From: CAVRUZ01 sp963724495
GTDB lineage: Bacteria; Actinomycetota; Actinomycetes; Propionibacteriales; DAIQRJ01
NCBI GenBank assembly: GCA_963724495.1
Contig: CAVRUZ010000006.1
Coordinates: forward strand, 507,598 to 571,597
Direction: 5' to 3'
DNA: 64,000 nucleotides
Under the pieces are notes generated by a model, which did no database searches, was not told where the DNA came from, and saw nothing but the letters and a program-made list of their open reading frames with translations. The position numbers were made by a program, and so were the translations under genes. Shown here piece after piece: positions 55,635 through 63,958 of this stretch (position 1 is its first letter; each line of letters opens with the position of its first letter).

Positions 55635-58373
55635 TCACGTCGAGTCGGAGTCGCTCGCTCCCGAGCGGCCGGCCTCCAGCCGTGCCACGGGCACCCGGAA
55701 GGGGGAGCACGACACGTAGTCGAGCCCGGCCCGATCGAAGAAGTGGATGGACTCGGGGTCGCCACCATGCTCGCCGCAGACGCCGATCTGCAGGTCTGGG
55801 CGCGCCGCCCTGCCCTTCTCGACCGCGTACTGGATGAGCTGGCCCACGCCTTCGACGTCGAGGGACTCGAACGGCGACACTCCGAAGATGCCCTTGTCCA
55901 TGTACTTGCTGAAGAAGGAGGCCTCGACGTCGTCACGGGAGAAGCCCCAGGCCATCTGGGTGAGGTCGTTGGTGCCGAACGAGAAGAACTCGGCCACCTC
56001 GGCGATCGGTCCAGCCGCGACCACCGCACGTGGGAGCTCGATCATCGTGCCCAGCTTGTAGTCGGGCGTGACTTCGGTGTCCTGCTCGATGCCGGCGGCC
56101 ACGCCGATGATCTCGTCGCGCACGATCTCCAGTTCCTGCACGGTGGCCACCAGCGGAATCATGATCTCTGGCCGCGGGTGGAGTCCGGCCAACACGCACT
56201 TGGCTGCAGCCTCCAAGATTGCCCTTGCCTGCATGGCGAAGAGTCCGGGAATCACGATGCCGAGTCGCACGCCTCGAAGCCCCAGCATGGGGTTCTGTTC
56301 ATGCAGTCGCTTCACGGTCTCGAGGAGCTTGTGCTCTTCTGCCGTCGCTTGACCACGTTCGTCATGGAGCGCGACCTGGACCGCGAGATCGGTGTAGTCG
56401 GGCAGGAACTCGTGCAGCGGCGGATCGATCAGCCGGATAGTCACCGGCAACCCATCCATGGCCTGGAAGATCTCCACGAAGTCCTGCCGCTGCAGGGGCA
56501 GGAGCTTGGCCAGCGCCGTCTCCTGGTCCTCAGCCGAGTCAGCGAGGATCAGGTTCTCAACCAGGCTCTTGCGGTCGCCGAGGAACATGTGCTCGGTCCG
56601 GCACAGTCCGATGCCCTGCGCGCCGAAACGACGGGCGCGCTGGGCGTCGGCAGGGGTGTCCGCGTTGGCGTGGACCTCGAGCCGCCGCGAGGCGTCGGCA
56701 TGCTTCAGGATGCGGGCGACCGACTCGACGAGTTCGTCGTCGGCCGCCGTCTCGTCGCCTTCGAAGTAGCGCACGACCTGCGAGTCCATCACCGGAACGT
56801 CGCCGGCGAAGACCTCGCCGGTCGTTCCGTCGATCGAGACCGTGTCGCCCTCGGCGACTTCCACACCGTCGCGGGTGACCATGCGCCGGGCCGCGAGGTC
56901 GATGGTGAGTTCCTCGGCACCGCAGACACATGTGCGACCCATGCCGCGCGCCACCACGGCCGCATGCGAGGTCTTCCCGCCGCGGCTCGTGAGAATCCCG
57001 TGCGCAGCGACCATTCCCTTGAGGTCGTCCGGGTTGGTCTCGCGACGTACCAGGATCACCGACTCGCCCCGCTCGGCCCAGCTGACGGCGGTCGCCGTGT
57101 CGAACACCGCTCGACCCACGGCCGCTCCCGGCGACGCGTTCATGCCCTTGGCGATCATCGTGCGGTCGGCACCGGCATCGAAGCGGGGGAACATGAGCTG
57201 GATCAGCTGAGCCCCGGTGACGCGGCGCAGCGCCTCGTCCATGTCGATCAGGCCCTCGTCGACGAGTTGGCAGGCGATGCGGAACGCCGCTTCGGCGGTG
57301 CGCTTGCCCACGCGGGTCTGGAGGATCCACAACCGACCGTGCTCGATGGTGAACTCGATGTCGCACAGGTCGCGGTAGTGGTGTTCGAGCTTGGCCATGT
57401 GGGCCAGGAGCTCGTCGTAGGCCGCCTTGTCGAGTTGTTCGAGGCCCGCCAGCGGAACGGTGTTGCGGATGCCGCTGACGACGTCCTCCCCCTGCGCGTC
57501 CTGGAGGTAGTCGCCGTAGACGCCACGCGCTCCGGACGCCGGGTCGCGAGTGAAGGCGACGCCACTGCCAGAGTCCATGCCGCCGTTGCCGTAGACCATG
57601 GCTTGTACGTTCACTGCCGTGCCAAGGTCGCTGGAGATGCGCTCCTGGCGCCGGTAGAGCACTGCGCGCTCGGTGTTCCAGGAGTGGAAGACGGCGCGCA
57701 CGGCCATGGCGAGTTGCTCGCGTGGGTCCTGCGGGAAGGGCCGCCCGGACTTGTCGAGGATGATGCGCTGGTAGATGGCCACCAGGCCGATCAGGTCGTC
57801 GAGGTCGAGATCGAGGTCGCTCTTGGTGCCGCGCTCGCGCTTCAGCCGGCTGAGTTCCTGGGCGAAGACGCTGCCCTCGATGCCGAGGACGGTCGAGCCG
57901 AACATCTGCAGCAGGCGACGATACGAGTCGAAGGCGAACCGTTCGTCACCACCCGCGATCTGCGCCAGCCCGTGCACCGACCGGTCGTTGAGTCCCACGT
58001 CGAGCACCGTCTCCATCATCCCCGGCATGGAGAACTTCGCCCCCGAGCGGACGGAGACGAGCAGGGGCCCATTGGACTGTCCGAGGCGCCTGCCGGTGGC
58101 CGACTCGAGCGCCCGCAGGTGCTCCTCGATCTCGTCAGCAAGGCCTTGCGGTTCTTGTCCACACGTCAGATACGCGCGGCAGGCTTCGGTGCTGATCGTG
58201 AAGCCGGGCGGGACCGGAAGCCCGATGTTCGTCATCTCGGCCAGACCGGCTCCCTTTCCCCCGAGCAGGTCCTTGCCGTCTCGGCCGCCTTCGTGGAAGT
58301 CGTAGACGAACTTCGTCGCCGGCGGTGCCTTGGGGGCCGGGGAAGTGGTGCGCGGGGAGACCTGGGTGGTCAT
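55635..58373 (-). CDS. ppdK: Pyruvate, phosphate dikinase
   Basis: PPDK interconverts pyruvate, ATP and phosphate with PEP, AMP and pyrophosphate. The product is 912 aa. The ATP-grasp domain starts LLGGKGAGLAEMTNIGLPVP. The phosphohistidine loop is LTSRGGKTSHAAVVARGMGR. The PEP-binding barrel has RTEHMFLGDRK and ends GVCGEHGGDPESIHFFDRAG with the catalytic Cys. Complete. It could regenerate PEP and supply pyrophosphate to the H+-pyrophosphatase encoded at 15440. It lies six bases after the membrane gene at 58380, and the pair sits downstream of a DosR-like box pair. Confidence 0.93.
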   Translation of the reverse strand: MTTQVSPRTTSPAPKAPPATKFVYDFHEGGRDGKDLLGGKGAGLAEMTNIGLPVPPGFTISTEACRAYLTCGQEPQGLADEIEEHLRALESATGRRLGQSNGPLLVSVRSGAKFSMPGMMETVLDVGLNDRSVHGLAQIAGGDERFAFDSYRRLLQMFGSTVLGIEGSVFAQELSRLKRERGTKSDLDLDLDDLIGLVAIYQRIILDKSGRPFPQDPREQLAMAVRAVFHSWNTERAVLYRRQERISSDLGTAVNVQAMVYGNGGMDSGSGVAFTRDPASGARGVYGDYLQDAQGEDVVSGIRNTVPLAGLEQLDKAAYDELLAHMAKLEHHYRDLCDIEFTIEHGRLWILQTRVGKRTAEAAFRIACQLVDEGLIDMDEALRRVTGAQLIQLMFPRFDAGADRTMIAKGMNASPGAAVGRAVFDTATAVSWAERGESVILVRRETNPDDLKGMVAAHGILTSRGGKTSHAAVVARGMGRTCVCGAEELTIDLAARRMVTRDGVEVAEGDTVSIDGTTGEVFAGDVPVMDSQVVRYFEGDETAADDELVESVARILKHADASRRLEVHANADTPADAQRARRFGAQGIGLCRTEHMFLGDRKSLVENLILADSAEDQETALAKLLPLQRQDFVEIFQAMDGLPVTIRLIDPPLHEFLPDYTDLAVQVALHDERGQATAEEHKLLETVKRLHEQNPMLGLRGVRLGIVIPGLFAMQARAILEAAAKCVLAGLHPRPEIMIPLVATVQELEIVRDEIIGVAAGIEQDTEVTPDYKLGTMIELPRAVVAAGPIAEVAEFFSFGTNDLTQMAWGFSRDDVEASFFSKYMDKGIFGVSPFESLDVEGVGQLIQYAVEKGRAARPDLQIGVCGEHGGDPESIHFFDRAGLDYVSCSPFRVPVARLEAGRSGASDSDST

Positions 58374-58379
58374 GACCTT

Positions 58380-58838
58380 TCACACTCCTAGGTGCTGTGC
58401 GTTGCTGGCGGGTGCGGACACGTCGTGTCCTGACGGCTGCGCGGCTGTCTCCCCACCTGGGAGGGCAGCGGACTGGGTGCCACCGGGTCTTGCGGCCACA
58501 TACGCGATCATCGCGAAGGCAGCCATGCCCAGCAGGCCGGCGACGAGCAGGATCACGAACCATGCCTTGTCAGGCAGGCTTGCGGTGTCGACCAATGCGC
58601 CGATCCACGCGACGAACATCGCCACTCCGGATCCGAGCAGCACTGCGACTGCGAGCGCCAGCAGGCCGGAAAGGATCCAGGCCGGCGCTGCGGATCTGAC
58701 ACCCACCACGTCTGGCCCATCCATGACCAGGATGTCTGCCGTCAGGGCCAGAACGGCTGCCCCGGACAGCAGGATCACTCCGCCCGCCAGCCCGATCAGG
58801 CTGGCGTAGAACCACTTCACGATGACAGATCTGGACAT
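58380..58838 (-). CDS. Small membrane protein upstream of ppdK
   Basis: The product is 152 aa with four hydrophobic segments (WFYASLIGLAGGVILLSGAA; WILSGLLALAVAVLLGSG; VAMFVAWIGAL; AWFVILLVAGLLGMAAFAMI) and a polar tail. Not recognised. I chose ATG 58838 because GAGGTGG lies just upstream; an earlier in-frame ATG at 58859 would overlap it. It is the first gene of the ppdK transcription unit, with the box pair at 58887-58922 upstream. Confidence 0.7.
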   Translation of the reverse strand: MSRSVIVKWFYASLIGLAGGVILLSGAAVLALTADILVMDGPDVVGVRSAAPAWILSGLLALAVAVLLGSGVAMFVAWIGALVDTASLPDKAWFVILLVAGLLGMAAFAMIAYVAARPGGTQSAALPGGETAAQPSGHDVSAPASNAQHLGV

Positions 58839-58886
58839 CGCAACCACCTCACGGCCCATGCTCCGGATGGTTCGACAAGCTCACTA

Positions 58887-58922
58887 GGGGCGATGGTCCC
58901 GGGGTGACGGGACTGTCGGGCA
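58887..58922 (-). promoter_or_regulatory. DosR-like box pair upstream of the ppdK unit
   Basis: GGGGCGATGGTCCC (58887-58900) and GGGACTGTCGGGCA (58909-58922), centres 22 bp apart. The second matches GGGACTTTCGGCCC closely. The pair ends 49 bases before ATG 58838. Confidence 0.6.
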
Positions 58923-58991
58923 CCGGTCGAGGTGACGAGGGCGCGCGGCAGCCACTTACCGGCCGGCGTCGTGCAGACAGCTGGCGGTCCG

Positions 58992-59624
58992 TCAGCGCAG
59001 CAGCTTGGCGGCGAGGACTGCCGCCTGGGTTCGACGCTCGAGGCCCAGCTTGGCCAGCACGTTGGAGACGTAGTTCTTGATGGTCTTCTCCGACAGGAAC
59101 ATCCGCTGCCCGATCTGCCGGTTGGTCAGTCCCTCGGCGATCAGTTCGAGGATCTTGCGCTCCTGGTCGGTGAGCTCGGACAGCTCGTCGGGCTGCTCCG
59201 CGACCCCGGACCTGATGCGCTCGAGTACTCGGGCAGTGACAACGGGGTCGAGCATCGAGTTGCCCGCGGCGACGTTCCGGATGCCCTCGACGAGCTCGTT
59301 GCCCACGACCTGCTTCAAGACGTATCCGTCGGCGCCGGCCATGATCGCGGCGAACAGGGCTTCGTCGTCGTCATACGACGTGAGGATCAGGGCGCGGATC
59401 GAGGGGTCACGGGACCGGACTTCACGACAGACGTCGATGCCGCTGCCGTCGGGGAGGCGCGCGTCGAGCACACAGACGTCCGGGCGGAGAGCGGGAATCC
59501 GGGCGAGCGCGTGTGCGACGGTTCCCGCATCGCCCACGACGTCCATGCCGGCCGACTCCAGGAGATCTCGCAGGCCGCGCCGCACGATCTCGTGATCGTC
59601 GAGCAGGAACACCCGGATGGTCAT
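58992..59624 (-). CDS. dosR: DosR/DevR-type response regulator
   Basis: The product is 210 aa. The receiver has the acidic pocket FLLDDHE (D9, D10), phosphorylation site D54 in CVLDARLPDGSG, T82 and K104 (GYVLK). The LuxR-type HTH reads LTDQERKILELIAEGLTNRQ, IGQRMFLSEKTIKNYVSNVL and AKLGLERRTQAA, which is very close to DosR of mycobacteria. Target sites in that family are GGGACTTTNGTCCC-like, as seen in this window. The ATG at 59624 overlaps the dosS stop, so kinase and regulator are made together, kinase first. Confidence 0.9.
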   Translation of the reverse strand: MTIRVFLLDDHEIVRRGLRDLLESAGMDVVGDAGTVAHALARIPALRPDVCVLDARLPDGSGIDVCREVRSRDPSIRALILTSYDDDEALFAAIMAGADGYVLKQVVGNELVEGIRNVAAGNSMLDPVVTARVLERIRSGVAEQPDELSELTDQERKILELIAEGLTNRQIGQRMFLSEKTIKNYVSNVLAKLGLERRTQAAVLAAKLLR

Positions 59625-61297
59625 GACGGCCCCCTGGCGCTGACCGGCGCGACCAGCGGAGCCGACCAGCGGATGATCGTTCCGCCACCCTCCTCCGAGT
59701 GGATGTCGCATGTCCCCCCGAGCTGCTCGGCGCGGTGTCGCATGTTGGCCAGTCCGCTCTCACGGCCGGTCGGGGTGAAGCCTCGGCCGTCGTCCGTGAC
59801 CTCGACGACAACATCCCTTCCTTCCACAGCGACCCGCACGTCGACTCCCGTGGCATCCGCATGGCGCGCGGTGTTGGACAGTGATTCGACTAGGACCGCC
59901 AGCAGGTGCGGCCGGGTGTCATCGGGCACCAACGAGTCCAACGGCCCATCGATTCTCAAGCGCGGGGCGCTTCCCAGGGATGTTGTTGCCGCGGCGACGA
60001 CCTCACGCACCTGTGTCCGAAGATCGGCCGACGCCTTCTCGTGACTGAGCGCGAAGATCGTGGTGCGGATATCGCGGATCGTGGCGTCCAGATCGTCGAC
60101 GCTGGCATGAATGCGTTGCTGTACGTCCGGCCTGGTGATGAGGCGGGCGGAGCCCTGCAGGCTCAGGCCGGTGGCGAAGAGCCGCTGAATCACCAGATCA
60201 TGCAGATCTCGAGCGATCCGGTCCCGGTCCGAGAACACGGCCAGCGCTTCTCTATCCTCGCGGGCCTGCGCCCGATCGAGCGCGATCGCTGCCTGGGCAG
60301 CGAAACCACGCATCGCCTCGACTTCGTCATCGAGTGGCCAGACCCCGTCATGGGTCGAGGTAGCAGCCACAACGAGGGCGCCGCCGACGCCGCCGGGCCC
60401 GGTGAAGGGCACGAGGAGAGCCTGCCGAGCCTCCGGGACGCCAGGAAGGGGTACGCCGGTGGCAAGCCGGATCGTCGCTCCCTGGTCCAGCACGTCCGGC
60501 AGTGGGCCGGTTCGCGGCAGCTGAGCCTCCAGCAGATCGGCATTCCCCGAGACCGCCTCGACTTTCAGCGGGCCGTCGTCACTCTCCAGGACGATGAACG
60601 CCAGATCGGCTCCAGCCACCTCACGTCCCTTCGACGCCACGAGGTCGAGGACGACCGAGCGATTCCGCTCGCGCAGGAGGCCCTGCTGGATGTCGGCTGT
60701 TGCTTCGAGCCACCGTTCTCGCCTGTGCGTCTGTTCGAACAACCTGGCGTTCTCGATGGCGATGGCCGCGGCATTGGCCAAGGCGACGACCGCCCTCTCG
60801 TCATCGTCGGTGAAGTCGCCGCCGCCTTCCTTCTCCGTGAGGTAGAGGTTGCCGAAGACGCCGGCGCGTCCCCGCACCGGCACTCCCAGGAAGGTGTCCA
60901 TTGGTGGATGGTTCGCCGGAAACCCGTACGACTGCTCGTGCTTCTTGAGGTCATGCAGCCGCAGCGGTCGGGGATCGCTGATGAGGAGGCCCAGGATCCC
61001 GTGCCCCTTCGGCAACGCCCCGATTGCGACGCGCTGGTCGTCGTCGATACCCCAGGTGATGAAGTCGCTCAGTCCGTCCCCCGTGCTGTCCAGGACGCCG
61101 AGTGCGACATAGCGGGCGCCCACCAGGCGGGCCGCGGCTGCGATAACCCGCTGCAACGTCGCGTGCAGGTCCAGATCCCCACCGATGACCGTCACGGCAT
61201 CGAGCAGGGCGCGCACCCGCTCCTCCGCCGCAACGAGGTCCTGCACTCGGTTCACCACATGCCGCAGGAGATCTGCGAGCGGCTCCTCGGTGGACAT
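59621..61297 (-). CDS. dosS: DosS/DevS-type oxygen/redox sensor histidine kinase
   Basis: The product is 558 aa. GAF-A (about 40-185) contains GFPANHPPMDTFLGVPVRGR; the His in NHPPM (H130) matches the haem-proximal His of mycobacterial DosS. GAF-B lies at about 205-345. The HisKA_3 box is RDRIARDLHDLVIQRLFATG (phospho-acceptor His about 366), and the HATPase has ESLSNTARHADATGVD and VTDDGRGFTP. The complete set argues for a working haem sensor of O2, NO or CO. dosS comes before dosR here, with a 4-base overlap. In M. tuberculosis the order is dosR first. Confidence 0.9.
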   Translation of the reverse strand: MSTEEPLADLLRHVVNRVQDLVAAEERVRALLDAVTVIGGDLDLHATLQRVIAAAARLVGARYVALGVLDSTGDGLSDFITWGIDDDQRVAIGALPKGHGILGLLISDPRPLRLHDLKKHEQSYGFPANHPPMDTFLGVPVRGRAGVFGNLYLTEKEGGGDFTDDDERAVVALANAAAIAIENARLFEQTHRRERWLEATADIQQGLLRERNRSVVLDLVASKGREVAGADLAFIVLESDDGPLKVEAVSGNADLLEAQLPRTGPLPDVLDQGATIRLATGVPLPGVPEARQALLVPFTGPGGVGGALVVAATSTHDGVWPLDDEVEAMRGFAAQAAIALDRAQAREDREALAVFSDRDRIARDLHDLVIQRLFATGLSLQGSARLITRPDVQQRIHASVDDLDATIRDIRTTIFALSHEKASADLRTQVREVVAAATTSLGSAPRLRIDGPLDSLVPDDTRPHLLAVLVESLSNTARHADATGVDVRVAVEGRDVVVEVTDDGRGFTPTGRESGLANMRHRAEQLGGTCDIHSEEGGGTIIRWSAPLVAPVSARGPS

Positions 61298-61339
61298 GGC
61301 TTGCAGGGTAATCCCGCTGCACGGGCTGCGACGAAGCGA

Positions 61340-61375
61340 AGGCCCTTCGGCCTATCGGTTAGGGGCTGGTGACCC
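61340..61375. promoter_or_regulatory. DosR-like box pair between dosS and the universal stress gene
   Basis: AGGCCCTTCGGCCT (61340-61353, perfect palindrome apart from nothing at the centre) and GGGGCTGGTGACCC (61362-61375). Centres 22 bp apart. Placed 43 bases upstream of dosS and 81 bases before the stress gene, so it could serve both and make dosS-dosR autoregulated. Confidence 0.55.
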
Positions 61376-61455
61376 TGTCGTCGCGCATCGGTCCGACGCG
61401 ATGCTGAAGGAGTCACGGCGCTCACGGGGATCGCCGCCGCTGCCGGGAGGACGTC

Positions 61456-61947
61456 ATGGCCGAGTGGAAACCATCGGTGATCGTTGTAGGTGTTGACAGT
61501 ACGCCCGCCGCCCAGGTCGCCCTGACCTTCGCCATGCGCGAGGCTCGGCTACGCGGCAGTGCCCTCGATGTGGTCACCACCTGGATGTGGGACGTCGATA
61601 GCGGCAATCCGAGCTTGGGAACCCCCACCGACATAGCCAGACAGGTCCGTTTTGCACAAGACATTGCCATCTCCACGGCACTGGCCGCCACGGCCGCACC
61701 GCCTGTGATCACCAGGCACGTCATCGAGGGCACGGCCGGCGAGGAACTCGTCCGTGTGGCCCGAAACGCCGACTATCTCGTGGTGGGCTCATCCCACAAG
61801 AACCTGCTCAAGCGAGCCCTGCTCGGCTCGGTTAGCCGGTACTGCGTCCGCCACGCCACATGCCCAGTCGTCGTCGTGCCCGGCACCTGCACGGTCACGG
61901 ACACGGTTCATGTCCCGTCCTCGATCGCTGTCGCCGCTACAGGGTGA
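61456..61947 (+). CDS. Universal stress protein, single UspA domain
   Basis: The product is 163 aa. The start is IVVGVDSTPAAQVALTFAMR. The ATP-binding loop is VVGSSHKNLLKRALLGSVSR followed by ATCPVVVVPG, matching G-x2-G...G(S/T). Single-domain UspA proteins of this type are DosR-regulon members in mycobacteria. ATP binding is predicted; activity is unknown. GGGAGGACGTC precedes ATG 61456. A DosR-like box pair lies 81 bases upstream. The PPOX gene follows after 52 bases. Confidence 0.87.
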   Translation: MAEWKPSVIVVGVDSTPAAQVALTFAMREARLRGSALDVVTTWMWDVDSGNPSLGTPTDIARQVRFAQDIAISTALAATAAPPVITRHVIEGTAGEELVRVARNADYLVVGSSHKNLLKRALLGSVSRYCVRHATCPVVVVPGTCTVTDTVHVPSSIAVAATG

Positions 61948-61999
61948 GACCTGCCAACACGAATCAGGACCAACCGAAGGCATAGGGAAGGTGGCCACC

Positions 62000-62420
62000 A
62001 TGGTCGATACAGATGAGTGGTTCAGAGGGTCACTGCAGGAACTCTCGAGCCGGGAATGCTTTGAGCTTCTTGCGCAGAAGGTTGTCGGCCGGGTCGCGTA
62101 TGTCAACGACGACGGGCCGGTGGTCCTTCCGGTGAACTATGTGGTGGACAAGGGTTCGATCCTCTTTCGCACATCGGCCGCGAGTTCGTTGGCCGCACAC
62201 GTGCGCGACGGCACGATCGCCTTTCAGGTCGACGAAGCGGACGAGGTGACGGAATCCGGCTGGAGCGTCCTGCTGCGCGGCAGAGCGACGTTCGAGCACC
62301 CGAAGGCGACCGGACCGGTCGAATCACCCGCGCCCGAGCCCATGGGTACAGGGTTCGCGGAACCTCGTGGTCCGCATAAGTCCACATGTGGTGACCGGCC
62401 GCAGACTCCTGGCCGGCTGA
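62000..62420 (+). pseudogene. PPOX-fold flavin-binding protein 1, one frameshift
   Basis: It shows RVAYVNDDGPVVLPVNYVVD, ILFRTSAASSLAAHVRDG and VTESGWSVLLRGRATFEHP, the split-barrel of the pyridoxamine-phosphate-oxidase-like superfamily (F420/FMN/haem binders such as the Rv1155 or Rv3369 groups). The original frame then runs, wrongly, into the next gene. In the adjacent frame the family C-terminus continues PWVQGSRNLVVRISPHVVTG and ends at TGA 62418-62420. Removing one C in the CCC at 62339-62341 restores a 139-residue protein. Start ATG 62000 with AGGGAAGGTG upstream. Confidence 0.75.
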
Positions 62421-62458
62421 CGAATCGCAGATCACGAACACTCAAGGAAGGTGCCGGC

Positions 62459-62905
62459 ATGACACTGCAGAAGCAGATGGACGAGCTAACCGCTGACGAG
62501 TGCCTGCGACTGCTCGACGACCACACGTTCGGCCGGTTGGCCTTCATGGATCACGTCGGCGTCCTGCCGATGATCGTGCCCGTCAACTACGTGCTGCATG
62601 ACGATCGGATCACGTTTCGAACGGGTGCCGGCAGCAAACTCGGCACCGCTCTCCGCGGTGAGCCGGTCGCCTTCGAAGTGGATGGGCTAGATCCGGCCGA
62701 CAGGACTGGTTGGAGTGTCCTCGTGCGCGGACACGCGGAAGTGGTGACAGACACCCTGGAGCTAGCCGCGCTCTGGGAAACGCCACTGCAGCCCTGGGCA
62801 CCAGGAGCCAAGCCCTACTACGTGCGTATCGAGCCCCGGCGGATCTCCGGCCGGCGTATCCGTCTGCCTCAGCTACCGACTCTGGCGGACTACTGGTGGG
62901 GTTAG
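62459..62905 (+). CDS. PPOX-fold flavin-binding protein 2
   Basis: The product is 148 aa, the intact sister of the previous gene: RLAFMDHVGVLPMIVPVNYV, ITFRTGAGSKLGTAL, DRTGWSVLVRGHAEVVTD and PYYVRIEPRRISGRRIRLPQ. The Arg-rich C-terminus is typical of F420-type family members. The cofactor and substrate are not readable. AAGGAAGGTG lies before ATG 62459. The longer 383-residue frame that joins both is an artefact of the upstream frameshift. Confidence 0.85.
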   Translation: MTLQKQMDELTADECLRLLDDHTFGRLAFMDHVGVLPMIVPVNYVLHDDRITFRTGAGSKLGTALRGEPVAFEVDGLDPADRTGWSVLVRGHAEVVTDTLELAALWETPLQPWAPGAKPYYVRIEPRRISGRRIRLPQLPTLADYWWG

Positions 62906-62942
62906 GACCAACGCCCGGCAGAGTACGCCGCGACGTGTCGTT

Positions 62943-62967
62943 GATCGGCCCGCAAGTCGGGCCGATC
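62943..62967 (+). terminator. Hairpin terminator after the PPOX gene
   Basis: GATCGGCCCG, loop CAAGT, CGGGCCGATC, then TTCCTGTCT. A perfect 10-bp stem 38 bases after the stop. Confidence 0.7.
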
Positions 62968-62981
62968 TTCCTGTCTGGCTT

Positions 62982-62995
62982 GGGACATTCGTCTC
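62982..62995 (+). promoter_or_regulatory. DosR-like box upstream of the small ORF
   Basis: GGGACATTCGTCTC resembles GGGACTTTCGTCCC. It ends 59 bases before ATG 63054. No good partner at 22 bp is seen. Confidence 0.35.
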
Positions 62996-63053
62996 TGCAC
63001 AACCAATCCTCTCGGGCGCACGATGGTGGTGTGTGTGAAAGGAGGTGAGTCCG

Positions 63054-63254
63054 ATGATCGTCCCGGCCTCGATGCCCTGGCTGGCGATGGCCGAATATGA
63101 CCAGTTGCTGCGGGAGGCATCCGAACGCGGACGACTCGCCCGGCTCAAGGATCGGCACCACCGCACGGCAACCCGTGCGCGCGTGACTGCCATCGATGGC
63201 CGGTGGGCCGCCAGACCGCCGAGGATGCACCCGACCGCGCGTCCGAGCCATTAA
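63054..63254 (+). CDS. Small basic protein with a strong ribosome site
   Basis: The product is 66 aa: MIVPASMPWLAMAEYDQLLR followed by EASERGRLARLKDRHHRTAT and an Arg/Pro tail. There is no membrane segment or known domain. The ribosome site AAAGGAGGTGAG eight bases before the ATG is the strongest in the window, and a DosR-like box and terminator frame it. A basic single-helix protein could bind nucleic acid or a membrane; no function is assigned. An overlapping short frame at 63023 (MVVCVKGGE) is more likely leader sequence. Confidence 0.55.
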   Translation: MIVPASMPWLAMAEYDQLLREASERGRLARLKDRHHRTATRARVTAIDGRWAARPPRMHPTARPSH

Positions 63255-63291
63255 TCCAAGGCTGGACCACAGGGGTGTTCGGCGCACACAA

Positions 63292-63317
63292 GCCCGGCAG
63301 GCCAAGACCTGCCGGGC
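63292..63317. terminator. Hairpin between convergent genes
   Basis: GCCCGGCAGG, loop CCAAGA, CCTGCCGGGC: perfect 10-bp stem between the stops at 63254 and 63380. Confidence 0.7.
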
Positions 63318-63379
63318 CTCGTCGATTGAGCGATGTGTACGCATCCATCGCAGGTGACGGTCGGTCGCTGCTCGCAGCA

Positions 63380-63958
63380 TCACGGAGCAGCGCGACGAAG
63401 TGCCAGGAGGTACGCCCTCGCGACCGGCACTACGACGATCAAGACCGGGACGGCCCACAGCCACACGCCCCATCCGAAGAGCAACAAAGCCAGGTGGAAG
63501 GCGATGACTCCAAGATAACCGAGCAGAGACCAACGACCGCCGGCCAGCAAGGCGATGCCGAGCACCACTTCCCCCAGACCTAGCAGTGTGGCCCACATGG
63601 CTGGTTGCGCCATGAAGACCGTTTGCCATGCCTGACTCACCCAGTCGAAGTGCGCAGCTTGGGCGAAGCTGTCGTACGTCTGCGGATCCCCAACGGCCAG
63701 CCCAATATTGATGCCGGCCATGGTGAGGTAGAACCCTCCCAGCGTCTTCGTGAAGCGTTCAAGCGTCGTGACACGTTCGCGGGATGTGCAAGGCCTGCGC
63801 GATCCGTGCTCTCTCCAGCCGTTCTCTGGGTCGGACCCGGGTGTTCGCGGATGCTCATGATCTTCTTCACTTCCCTTCGAGTCTTCTCCACTGATAGTCC
63901 AGTACCACCGGGAAGCTGCTACCGGCGAAGGTCGTCGCACGGCTAGGTCCTTGGTCAT
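63380..63958 (-). CDS. Membrane protein, unknown family, N-terminus uncertain
   Basis: The product is up to 192 aa. From about residue 64 it has a short amphipathic part (LERFTKTLGGFYLTMAGINI), then four hydrophobic segments (FMAQPAMWATLLGLGEVVLG; WSLLGYLGVIAFHLALLLFG; VWLWAVPVLIVVVPVARAYL). The first ~62 residues (Arg/Ser/Glu/His-rich) do not look native, and no internal ATG or GTG lies just before the fold, so the start may be hidden by a frame error. It resembles DoxX-like or DUF-type small membrane proteins in layout only. Confidence 0.55.
   Translation of the reverse strand: MTKDLAVRRPSPVAASRWYWTISGEDSKGSEEDHEHPRTPGSDPENGWREHGSRRPCTSRERVTTLERFTKTLGGFYLTMAGINIGLAVGDPQTYDSFAQAAHFDWVSQAWQTVFMAQPAMWATLLGLGEVVLGIALLAGGRWSLLGYLGVIAFHLALLLFGWGVWLWAVPVLIVVVPVARAYLLALRRAAP

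Noticed and set aside
55077..58391. 1104-residue plus-strand open frame over ppdK
   Set aside because: It is the antisense of ppdK; its sequence is the His/Arg/Val-rich type produced opposite high-GC coding DNA, and ppdK has all catalytic motifs.
61754..62905. Natural fusion of two PPOX domains (383 residues)
   Set aside because: The linker is non-native. One frame over, the first domain finishes as the family does and stops at 62420, and the second gene has its own ribosome site.
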